Shown here: positions 18,701 through 25,780 of the stretch, in pieces
Numbering within the stretch: the first letter of the stretch is position 1
How the letters are laid out: every line of letters begins with the position of its first letter
DNA from: Lachnospiraceae bacterium
GTDB lineage: Bacteria; Bacillota; Clostridia; Lachnospirales; Lachnospiraceae
NCBI GenBank assembly: GCA_031272985.1
Contig: JAISSU010000025.1
Coordinates: forward strand, 1-64,000
Length of the DNA: 64,000 nucleotides
Direction: 5' to 3'
Made by a program: the position numbers and the translations under genes
The notes under the pieces: model-generated
Databases searched by the model: none
What the model was told of the DNA's origin: nothing
Seen by the model: only the letters and a program-made list of their open reading frames with translations

Positions 18701-19813
18701 ATGAAAAATTATTTGCCGCTTTTAAGGTATGAACCCGTTACACACAAACGTATTCCTGACCCGTCAGAGGAACCGGAACTGGATTACGATGAGGAAGCAT
18801 ATTGGAATTCCGAGATTGGGAAAAGACATACCGAGATGCTCTCGTTATTTAAATCCTATCCGGATTCGCCGATGGATCCTGCGGTAGTAAATTATTGGAA
18901 GGCAATAGGGCTAAAGAAAGAACTATTTGATAATGACCGTGACGACGGGATGTTCTCTTATTCCGTTTTCACTCCGATTGACATTAAACCTGATAAAAAA
19001 TACGCCCTGATATATTTCTCACACGGCGGCGGCGTATTCAATAATCTGGCGGAAACATATGGCTTCAATACTCAGGCGGCAGCCGAGAAATATATTATTG
19101 TTTATCCGAATAACGGCGGTCGCTCAAATAATAATGTAGATGAAGAATTTGACAGGATTATCAAAGAAATAAAAAAGAAAGGTTACCCGATTGATCCCGA
19201 ACGCATTTATTGCGTAGGATTTTCATCGGGGAGCGATGCTTCGGCAGTAGCAGCCTGCACATACCCCGAACAGGTGGCGGCGGTGGGCATATTGCCCGGA
19301 GGGCAGCCGTTTAAAGATCTTAAATTCTATACCGGAAGCGATTATTACGCTTCTACAAAGGGCTTTCGAATTCCGGGGATTTTCGTGGGAGGTTCGGTTG
19401 ATATCGCCTCTTATCCGGCGCCGTGGGTTTTGGATCACGAGAGGAAACCTCACAGGGCGGAAAACTTAAATTTATGGATGCGCGATATTGCGCAGTTGAA
19501 AAATTACACGCCTCTTACACTTGAGAGCATTGAAGAAAAATTAAGAAATCCCGCCGATGAATTCGAAAAGGAATTCGGTCTTTCATTTGACAAGACATTT
19601 TCATTCCATGTACAGGGTGTGGACTGGATTGGCGGAGACTACTACGGGCAGGATGATGTTGTGGTCATGAGACTGATAAGAGCGATAGGATTGCCGCATG
19701 TGGTATGGGAGAGTCAGGCTAATATCGTTTGGGATTACATTAAGCATTTCCGCAGAGACCAGAATACGGGCGAGAGTATATATGATACGGTTGCTTGCTG
19801 GGGTGAGAGGTAA
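18701..19813 (+). CDS. Alpha/beta-hydrolase esterase, paralogue 3
   Basis: A 370-residue serine hydrolase related to the proteins at 14805 and 15982. It has the full set of visible motifs: HGGG in the oxyanion strand, nucleophile elbow GFSSG with Ser175, AACTYPEQVAAV behind it, the GLPHVVW His, and the CWGER end. It is shorter at the N-terminus, which is acidic (EEPELDYDEEA). A GGAGG site stands 9 bases before the ATG. The MFS gene starts three bases after its stop codon. With paralogue 1 it provides two active enzymes of probably different substrate range. Confidence 0.82.
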   Translation: MKNYLPLLRYEPVTHKRIPDPSEEPELDYDEEAYWNSEIGKRHTEMLSLFKSYPDSPMDPAVVNYWKAIGLKKELFDNDRDDGMFSYSVFTPIDIKPDKKYALIYFSHGGGVFNNLAETYGFNTQAAAEKYIIVYPNNGGRSNNNVDEEFDRIIKEIKKKGYPIDPERIYCVGFSSGSDASAVAACTYPEQVAAVGILPGGQPFKDLKFYTGSDYYASTKGFRIPGIFVGGSVDIASYPAPWVLDHERKPHRAENLNLWMRDIAQLKNYTPLTLESIEEKLRNPADEFEKEFGLSFDKTFSFHVQGVDWIGGDYYGQDDVVVMRLIRAIGLPHVVWESQANIVWDYIKHFRRDQNTGESIYDTVACWGER

Positions 19814-19816
19814 GAA

Positions 19817-21037
19817 ATGTCAAACAAAGAAATGGCGATTGGCGCTGCTACAACAGAGACAACAACTACAGACAGAATATGGAACCCATTGTTCACAAAG
19901 CTTTTTATTGCGAATGCCTGCATGTACCTTTCGCAGCAGATGATGAATTCGCTGGTCTCTAAATATGCTGATTTTCTCGGTGCGGCGGCTACTATAGTGG
20001 GCTTGGTTTCGAGTATTTACGCTCTTACGGCTTTGATTTTCAAAATTGTCGCGGGGCCGGTTATTGACACCTATAATAAGCGAATCATATTGACCATAAC
20101 AATGGGAATAATGGCGCTGGCATTTTTGGGGTATGGAATATCGGGTAATATCCCCATGCTCTTATCATCCAGACTTGTTCAAGGCATTGGGCAGGCATTT
20201 ACATCCACCTGCTGTTTAGCCCTTGCGGCTGATACATTGCCGAAGGCAAAGTTCGGATCGGGAATCGGCATATATTCAATGGCACAAGCAGCGTCTCAGG
20301 CGGTAGGTCCTGCTTTGGCGCTATTTCTTCTTGATATTTTAGGTTACCAAATGACGTTCTTTGTGGGATGCGCCATCATGATTTTTGCGGCAGTATTGGC
20401 CTTCAGAGTTGTGGTTCCTTACACCAGAACAAAAAAGCTGACGCTTAATTTTAAGAGCATCATTGCCAAGAACGCCGTTATGCCGGCCTCTATGATTTTC
20501 TTATTGTCATTGACATATTTTGTTATCAATTCGTTTCTAATTGTTTATGCGGGCAAACTAAAGATAGAACATATAGGTTATTATTTCACGGTTTACGCGG
20601 GGTGTATGCTCATAACGAGACCACTTGTGGGGAAATTGACGGATAAATTCGGCTTAATAAAAGTAATGGTACCTGCTCTGTTTTGCTTTGCGTTATCATT
20701 TGTCATTATCAGTTACTCTAAGACTCTTTGGGGCTTTTTATTGGCGGCATTAATATCCTCATTCGGATATGGCGTATGTGTACCTTCTCTTCAGACTCTG
20801 ACTATGAAGAGCGTGACTGCAGCCGAGCGCGGAGCGGGGAGCTCGACGAATTTCGTAGGCACTGACTTGGGGAGTCTGGTAGGACCCATCATTGCGGGCT
20901 GGGTGGCAGAGCAGGTAGGCTATCAGTATATGTGGAGAATCATGACTATACCGGTAGGTTTGACATTGGCGGTATTAATAATTAATCACAGAAGGGTGCG
21001 CCGCATTGAGGCGGATTTTGAGACGCGTCAGGACTGA
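19817..21037 (+). CDS. MFS transporter
   Basis: A 406-residue major facilitator superfamily carrier with 12 hydrophobic segments. The loop between helices 2 and 3 carries a degenerate family motif (AGPVIDTYNKR), and between helices 8 and 9 the related segment VGKLTDKFG is clear. An N-terminal Thr-rich stretch of about 20 residues precedes the first helix. It follows the esterase by 3 bases and is the last gene of the forward run; its 3' end overlaps the convergent LysR gene by 10 bases. It probably moves an ester, its acid or its aglycone. Direction cannot be told from sequence. Confidence 0.87.
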   Translation: MSNKEMAIGAATTETTTTDRIWNPLFTKLFIANACMYLSQQMMNSLVSKYADFLGAAATIVGLVSSIYALTALIFKIVAGPVIDTYNKRIILTITMGIMALAFLGYGISGNIPMLLSSRLVQGIGQAFTSTCCLALAADTLPKAKFGSGIGIYSMAQAASQAVGPALALFLLDILGYQMTFFVGCAIMIFAAVLAFRVVVPYTRTKKLTLNFKSIIAKNAVMPASMIFLLSLTYFVINSFLIVYAGKLKIEHIGYYFTVYAGCMLITRPLVGKLTDKFGLIKVMVPALFCFALSFVIISYSKTLWGFLLAALISSFGYGVCVPSLQTLTMKSVTAAERGAGSSTNFVGTDLGSLVGPIIAGWVAEQVGYQYMWRIMTIPVGLTLAVLIINHRRVRRIEADFETRQD

Positions 21038-21900
21038 TTTTTATTACCGAAATCTATCGCAAAGTGAAGGAACAGCTGCGCGGCGTTTGATAATTCGGTG
21101 TTTTTGTTTCGGCAAATGAAGATTGCGCATTCAATCGGGGGCTTCAGATCAAGTATAACTAAATTACTGAGGTTTTCCGCTTTGATCATTTCCCTGTGAA
21201 AGAGCGAGATACCGTGTTTGGCATTTACAAACAAAGCCGCCTCTCTTCTTTTTGAAGCGACTATAGAGACTTTTGGAAAAAAGCCTGCCTCTTTACAATG
21301 AGTGATTACCATATCCTCTTTAGGCTGGTGCTGCTCAATCGTTATAAATTCCTCGTTCTTTAGCTCGGAAAGTGAAATGGTTCCACGCGTTGCCAAAGGG
21401 TGAGTGTCATACACAGCCGCGACAACATTATCGGTGAAAAAGTGATAGCTCTCGAATTTATCCGCAGGCAGGTCGACATCGTAAACAAAAGCCAAATCAC
21501 ATTTTCCGTTAATTAGTGAATCTAAAGTATTGTCATTTTGGAGGAGCTGTACTTTGTAGTCTTTATGGGTATTTTTAAAACTCTGAATGAGGTCAATAAC
21601 CTGATACTGTGTTCCGATTTTGATTGTTTTATTCTGTTCGTCGACGGAATCGCGAATGGTTTGTTCAAAATCGTTTATGGAATCAATAATGTTTTTGGCG
21701 TGAAGGGCGAAGATTTTTCCGTTTTCACTGAGCTCGATTTTCTTACCTTTGCGATCAAAAAGCGTGACGCCGAGCTCGTTTTCAAGTAACCTGATATGTG
21801 TAAAAAGAGTGGATTGCGAAATAAACAGCTCATTGGAAGCTTTACCATAATGATTGATTTTTGCTAACACTAAAAACTCTTTTATGTGTGAAGTCTCCAT
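21028..21900 (-). CDS. LysR-family transcriptional regulator
   Basis: A 290-residue LysR protein. Residues 1-60 form the winged helix-turn-helix (SHIKEFLVLAKINHYGKASNELFISQS-type layout, split by SQSTLFTHIRLLE), and the rest is a periplasmic-binding-like effector domain with the family's DLAFVYD and HPLA segments. It runs opposite to and slightly overlaps the MFS gene. LysR proteins often control the neighbouring pathway with a pathway compound as inducer, which makes it a candidate regulator of the catabolic island. It is also transcribed away from the small His-rich gene at 22054, so both share the 150-base gap. Confidence 0.88.
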   Translation of the reverse strand: METSHIKEFLVLAKINHYGKASNELFISQSTLFTHIRLLENELGVTLFDRKGKKIELSENGKIFALHAKNIIDSINDFEQTIRDSVDEQNKTIKIGTQYQVIDLIQSFKNTHKDYKVQLLQNDNTLDSLINGKCDLAFVYDVDLPADKFESYHFFTDNVVAAVYDTHPLATRGTISLSELKNEEFITIEQHQPKEDMVITHCKEAGFFPKVSIVASKRREAALFVNAKHGISLFHREMIKAENLSNLVILDLKPPIECAIFICRNKNTELSNAAQLFLHFAIDFGNKNQS

Positions 21901-22053
21901 TTACCCTTGCTCCGTTTCATCAATTTTGGTTCATTATAACATTTAGCGCCGTTAAAGTAAACCGATAGAACCATGAGCAAAAATCATTTATTTAATGCGA
22001 AATAATATGTTATATTAATAATGAAAACGGTATCTTAACGAAAGGAGAACGCC

Positions 22054-22233
22054 ATGACAGAAACTAATCTATGCCCATGCTGCGGGAGACACTGCGATTT
22101 ATCCGCACCCAAATGCGAAAGGGGAAAGTTATATTTAGAAACCGGAGAAATCCCGCCGGCAGATGAGAGCAAAAGAGGAGGTCATGGACACGGCCACGGA
22201 CATGGCCATGGCCACGGTCATCACGACCAATAA
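22054..22233 (+). CDS. Small Cys/His-rich putative metal-binding protein
   Basis: A 59-residue protein below the usual gene-calling limit. Its first half has CPCCGRHCDL and a CERGKLY segment (four spaced cysteines and a His), like a zinc or iron knuckle; the C-terminus ends in a run of six GH repeats followed by HHDQ. AAAGGAG lies 6 bases before the ATG. I recall similar short proteins with a CPCC...HCDL...C.RG pattern in Clostridia, often near MarR regulators or iron uptake genes, but cannot check it here. A transition-metal binding or buffering role fits the composition. A terminator at 22280 separates it from the next operon. Confidence 0.75.
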   Translation: MTETNLCPCCGRHCDLSAPKCERGKLYLETGEIPPADESKRGGHGHGHGHGHGHGHHDQ

Positions 22234-22279
22234 AATTGCATAATAATGCACAAAATATTATATAATCTTTGTTTATTTT

Positions 22280-22312
22280 GCCCCTTTTACAAATAAGGGG
22301 CTTTATGTTATC
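22280..22312 (+). terminator. Intrinsic terminator after the His-rich gene
   Basis: GCCCCTT and AAGGGGC make a 7-bp stem with an 8-base loop, followed by a T-rich stretch. It ends the small gene's transcript and isolates it from the sulfur-type operon leader. Confidence 0.75.
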
Positions 22313-22367
22313 TTTAAAACACATAAAACAGATATGTTTATATGTATTAAGCGAAGGGGACAAAATC

Positions 22368-22487
22368 ATGTTATCAAAGACAGCGTTTTACAAAACTAAT
22401 TTAGTTGTATGCAAAACATCCGCAGCTTGCGCGATGTGCGCTTGTCGTTGTCTTTTTTGCAAAAACTTTGTTCCGCCTCCCGAATAA
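22368..22487 (+). CDS. Cysteine-rich leader peptide (39 aa), probable attenuator
   Basis: An open frame of 39 codons with a good AAGGGGA site 7 bases before its ATG. It encodes six cysteines (residues 15, 21, 24, 26, 28, 31), five of them within eleven codons, and ends PPPE. It lies between a terminator at 22280 and a second terminator hairpin at 22521, upstream of an importer, nitrogenase-like genes and an O-acetylhomoserine sulfhydrylase. I read it as a leader peptide whose ribosome senses charged tRNA-Cys. SCIFF-type ranthipeptide precursors also have six cysteines in about 45 residues, but the spacing differs and no radical-SAM maturase is nearby. Confidence 0.65.
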   Translation: MLSKTAFYKTNLVVCKTSAACAMCACRCLFCKNFVPPPE

Positions 22488-22520
22488 AACTGTATCCTAC
22501 TATATTTATAAAGCATAAAA

Positions 22521-22558
22521 AAGGCGCAGTCCGGGGAGGGACAGCGTCTTATTTATTT
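22521..22558 (+). terminator. Attenuator: terminator hairpin in the operon leader
   Basis: AAGGCGCAGTCC and GGACAGCGTCTT pair over 12 positions with one mismatch and one G-T pair, then TTATTTATTT follows. It stands 34 bases after the leader peptide's stop. The 3' arm piece GACAGCG (22540-22546) can instead pair with CGTTGTC (22446-22452), which are codons 27-29 of the leader, giving a competing structure. Confidence 0.7.
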
Positions 22559-22592
22559 AGTAGCTCTTACAAATAAATCCGGGAGGGTAAAA

Positions 22593-22649
22593 ATGAATAG
22601 TTTAAGCATAATTGGTTTTGCGAAAGCACGATGTCGTCTCAGGAGATAG
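22593..22649 (+). CDS. Second short leader ORF (18 aa)
   Basis: A strong GGGAGG site 6 to 7 bases before an ATG opens an 18-codon frame, MNSLSIIGFAKARCRLRR, that ends 64 bases before the binding-protein gene. It has one Cys within a basic end that uses CGA, CGT, AGG and AGA. It could be a second regulatory peptide behind the terminator, or simply a chance frame. The ribosome site is better than for many real genes here, so I list it. Confidence 0.4.
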   Translation: MNSLSIIGFAKARCRLRR

Positions 22650-22713
22650 TTTAAAGACTGAGAGTTTGAATAAAAAGCAACCACAAACCTAGCATTCCAG
22701 GAGGAATAAATAT

Positions 22714-23868
22714 ATGAAAAAGGTAATTAGCATACTAATTGCAGTTATTTTAGTACTTTCTTTAGCCGCGTGCGGAAAGAAAGCAGAGACCGGGGCGGGT
22801 GAAGAGGCAGCCGATACGACGGATGTTGCAGATACTCAAGAGGCCTCTGAAAGCACCGAAACCGATACCGAAACCGCGGATTCAACCAAAGAAATAGTTT
22901 ATCCCGAGTCGGTTGACCCGACATCCGTAACGGAATTCAAATACGGAAAAATTCAGATTCCCGGAAAAGGCGGCGCACTTTGCGGGGCTCCTGTATACAT
23001 CGCATATGAAAAAGGATTTTTCGCTGCGGAAGGCTTTGATGTAGAGCTTATTTCTGCCGACACAGAGACTCGTAAGATTGGACTTAATAACGGAACGATA
23101 CCCGTGGTTAACGGCGACTTCCAATTTTTCCAAAGTATTGAAAACGGCGTGAATGTGTCTGTAGTTGAAGGTCTTCACAAAGGATGTATAAAATTCCTTG
23201 TCCGCGCAGACAGTGACATTAAAGGTGTAGAAGACTTAAAAGGCAAGACGATCGCTATTGACGAAGTTGGCGGTACTCCGCATCAGGTGGCGGCACTCTG
23301 GCTTGAAAAAGCAGGTATCTCAGCTGATCAGGCGGATAAAGAAGTTACATTCCTCCCATTTGAGGAAGGTAATCTGGAGATTGAAGCACTTCGTTCAGGC
23401 GATGTTGATGTGGCGGCATTATGGGATCCGTTTGCTTCTATTCAGGCAAAGACAGGCGAATTCACGGAAATCTTTGACTTGGCGACCGATCCGCTCTTTG
23501 CGGACCACTATTGCTGCTTCCTCTATGCGTCCAATAAATGGATTGAAGAAAAACCTGAACAGGTAGCGGCGTTGCTTCGCGCATATCGTGCGGCACAGGA
23601 TTGGATTGCAAATAATATTGATGAAGCAGTTGATATTATTGCTGATAAGAAGTACTCGGAAATTGACGATAAAAAAGAGATTGCTGCTGAACTCCTTGAG
23701 CATTATCAGATACCGCATCTTTCTGACCATGGGACCTCTGCATATAACGTTGGAGGTGACGTAGAGTACTTTGCCGAACAGCTTTACAGCATAGGTTATC
23801 TTGAGACCGAGCCGTCAGCTTTTGTTGATAAGGCTTACGCCAATATCGATCTGACACTTGGACAATAA
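22714..23868 (+). CDS. SsuA/NMT1-like ABC substrate-binding lipoprotein
   Basis: A 384-residue binding protein with a lipoprotein signal (lipobox LAAC about residue 20) and an acidic Thr/Glu/Ala tether to about residue 60. The mature domain is of the NMT1/SsuA type: GAPVYIAYEKGFFAAEGFDVEL at the start, then VKFLV-like strand, DLKGKTIAID, and the EALRSGDVDVAALWDPFA hinge. Family members bind aliphatic sulfonates, taurine, nitrate, or thiamine precursors. Gene context (sulfhydrylase and nitrogenase-like reductase downstream, cysteine-rich leader upstream) favours an organosulfur compound. A GGAGG site lies 9 bases before the ATG. Confidence 0.9.
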   Translation: MKKVISILIAVILVLSLAACGKKAETGAGEEAADTTDVADTQEASESTETDTETADSTKEIVYPESVDPTSVTEFKYGKIQIPGKGGALCGAPVYIAYEKGFFAAEGFDVELISADTETRKIGLNNGTIPVVNGDFQFFQSIENGVNVSVVEGLHKGCIKFLVRADSDIKGVEDLKGKTIAIDEVGGTPHQVAALWLEKAGISADQADKEVTFLPFEEGNLEIEALRSGDVDVAALWDPFASIQAKTGEFTEIFDLATDPLFADHYCCFLYASNKWIEEKPEQVAALLRAYRAAQDWIANNIDEAVDIIADKKYSEIDDKKEIAAELLEHYQIPHLSDHGTSAYNVGGDVEYFAEQLYSIGYLETEPSAFVDKAYANIDLTLGQ

Positions 23869-23878
23869 AAATAATAAT

Positions 23879-23911
23879 AAGGGCGGGATTTTTGGGGAGG
23901 ATCCTGCCCTT
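23879..23911 (+). other. Intercistronic hairpin after the binding-protein gene
   Basis: AAGGGCGGGAT and ATCCTGCCCTT form an 11-bp stem (one G-T pair) with an 11-base loop, directly after the binding-protein stop. Followed by GTTAATAAAA, not a T tract, so it probably tunes message stability or partial read-through. Confidence 0.65.
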
Positions 23912-23934
23912 GTTAATAAAACGGAGTAAACTAA

Positions 23935-24936
23935 ATGGCTAATAAAGAAATTTCAAATCTGAAATTTGCTCTTGGCATCTTGCTTACTATTGCGGGTTTT
24001 GTCATTGCAATTATCGTAAATATCGCGGTACCGCAGGTGGCTGATGTTAACATCAAGGAATATGAATATTTCGGACGTCTTTATAATTTTAATGATTTGT
24101 ATCGCTACATCGTTCTATGTATTATAGCGATTTTTGTAGTCATTGGCGTATTTTCGTATTTCGATGAGGATAAACGCAAGAAGTACGTAAAGAAGGCGCC
24201 ATTTCGGTTTGCGCTTGGCTTAGCGCTTGCGCTTTGGGATGTCTTGGGAACTAAATATCTTCTATTGCCTCAGCCGTTTTTTCCGGGGCCCGCGGCAATC
24301 GTTGAAACGTTCCTTAATGAACCGGCTTTTGTCCTTGAAAATACATTATATTCACTGCGTCTGTACGCGGCGGGTTTCACAGTCGGGGTTATTTTCGGCG
24401 TAGGTTCTGGAATCCTGATTGGTTGGTTTCCGAAAGTGTATTACTGGGTATCCCCAATCCTTAAAATCACCGGCGTAATACCTGCGGTGGCTTGGATGCC
24501 TTTTGCGCTTACACTTGCGCCGACACCATTTTCGGCGGCGGTATTTCTTATGACAATGTGCGCATGGTTTCCGATAGCGAGTTTCACCGCACAAGGCGTT
24601 CAGTCTACGGCAAAGGTGCATTTTGAAGTGGCAAAAACACTTGGTGCCAATACCGCGCAACTCGTGTTCAGGGTAGCAATTCCTCACGCAATGCCGCAAA
24701 TTTTCGGAGGTATAGCTATGGCAAACGGATTTATGTTCACCACGCTTGTTATGTCCGAAATGATGGGTCAACCGGGAGGCTTAGGTTATTATATTCAATT
24801 GTCCCGTGTATGGAGCGCATATTACAAAGTATTTGCGGCAATAGTCATTATGGCCGTATTATTCTCAATTATTCTTGCCGTAATATCAGCGGTGCAGCAT
24901 CGTGTACTTCGCTGGCAGAAAGGATTGGTGAAATAA
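23935..24936 (+). CDS. SsuC/TauC-like ABC permease
   Basis: A 333-residue permease of the nitrate/sulfonate/taurine type. Two extra N-terminal helices (residues about 10-30 and 55-75) precede the normal core, whose helices start near residue 85. The EAA coupling segment is VHFEVAKTLGANTAQLVFRVAIPHAMPQ-like (split here: EVAKTLGANTAQ, then VAIPHAMPQIF). The ATG follows GGAG. The ATPase gene begins at the base after its stop codon. It carries the ligand of the binding protein at 22714 across the membrane. Confidence 0.88.
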   Translation: MANKEISNLKFALGILLTIAGFVIAIIVNIAVPQVADVNIKEYEYFGRLYNFNDLYRYIVLCIIAIFVVIGVFSYFDEDKRKKYVKKAPFRFALGLALALWDVLGTKYLLLPQPFFPGPAAIVETFLNEPAFVLENTLYSLRLYAAGFTVGVIFGVGSGILIGWFPKVYYWVSPILKITGVIPAVAWMPFALTLAPTPFSAAVFLMTMCAWFPIASFTAQGVQSTAKVHFEVAKTLGANTAQLVFRVAIPHAMPQIFGGIAMANGFMFTTLVMSEMMGQPGGLGYYIQLSRVWSAYYKVFAAIVIMAVLFSIILAVISAVQHRVLRWQKGLVK

Positions 24937-25728
24937 ATGGCCGAGTTAAGTAAAACCGTTTTGGAAATTGCGGGTGTAAACCGTATATATTCCGATGACG
25001 TAAACAATACAGTCGAGGCGCTTTCAGACATTTCCTTAGATGTGGAGAGGGGAGAGTTCGTCACTTTCATAGGCAGTTCGGGCTGTGGAAAGACCACACT
25101 TTTAAGGTTGATTGCGGGGCTTGATGTGCCTCAATCAGGAAAATTATTGCTCGACGGAAAACCAATCCATGGTACTAACCCGAATCGCGGTTATGTCGTT
25201 CAGCAGGGGGGACTCTTTCCGTGGCTTGATGTTTGGCACAATATTGCCTACGGATTAAAAGTTCGCGGATTATATTCAAAACGCAAAGCAGAAGTGGCAA
25301 AATATATAAATCTTATCGGACTTGAGGGCTTTGAAAAATCATATCCTCATCAAATCAGCGGGGGGATGGCGCAACGCGTTGCGATTGCGAGAGCGCTTAT
25401 TAACGAGCCTGAATTACTGCTTCTGGATGAGCCGATGGGGGCGCTTGACAGCTTTACGCGTGCCGATATTCAGGACAAATTACTTGAACTTCGAAAAGGA
25501 AGCGGTGCTACGATGCTTCTTGTTACGCACGATGTTGATGAAGCGATTTATTTATCCGACAGAATATTCATAATGACGCCGCGTCCGGGAAAAATCAAAG
25601 ACATATTAACAGTTGATTTTCCGCACCCGAGGCACCGAGGCGGAGCGGAATTTTTATCTTTGCGGCGTGACATATTAGAGCGGCTTGAGCTTGCGAGTGC
25701 TAAACCGCAGCCTGAATATCAAATCTGA
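24937..25728 (+). CDS. SsuB/TauB-like ABC ATPase
   Basis: A 263-residue ATPase. Walker A is GSSGCGKTT, followed by the family's GLDVPQSGKLLLDGKPI and the Q-loop VVQQGGLFPWLDVWHNI (the FPWL segment marks the nitrate/sulfonate/taurine family). The signature is ISGGMAQR, Walker B LLLLDEPMGALD, switch LLVTHDVDEAIYLSD. The C-terminal MTPRPGKI segment is also family-like. Its start codon abuts the permease stop, so the two are coupled. It powers import of the unknown, probably sulfur-containing, ligand. Confidence 0.92.
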   Translation: MAELSKTVLEIAGVNRIYSDDVNNTVEALSDISLDVERGEFVTFIGSSGCGKTTLLRLIAGLDVPQSGKLLLDGKPIHGTNPNRGYVVQQGGLFPWLDVWHNIAYGLKVRGLYSKRKAEVAKYINLIGLEGFEKSYPHQISGGMAQRVAIARALINEPELLLLDEPMGALDSFTRADIQDKLLELRKGSGATMLLVTHDVDEAIYLSDRIFIMTPRPGKIKDILTVDFPHPRHRGGAEFLSLRRDILERLELASAKPQPEYQI

Positions 25729-25780
25729 ATTATTAGTTTCTTCATTAAATATATTACGAATGGATTACGGAGGAATTATT

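Noticed and set aside
22368-22487. The six-Cys peptide as a SCIFF/ranthipeptide precursor
   Set aside because: Length and Cys count fit, but Cys spacing differs and no radical-SAM maturase with SPASM domain lies nearby; the leader position before a terminator explains it better.
22269-22487. A 72-residue ORF starting before the leader peptide
   Set aside because: Its first third runs through the terminator hairpin at 22280 and it has no ribosome site; only the 39-codon inner frame is supported.
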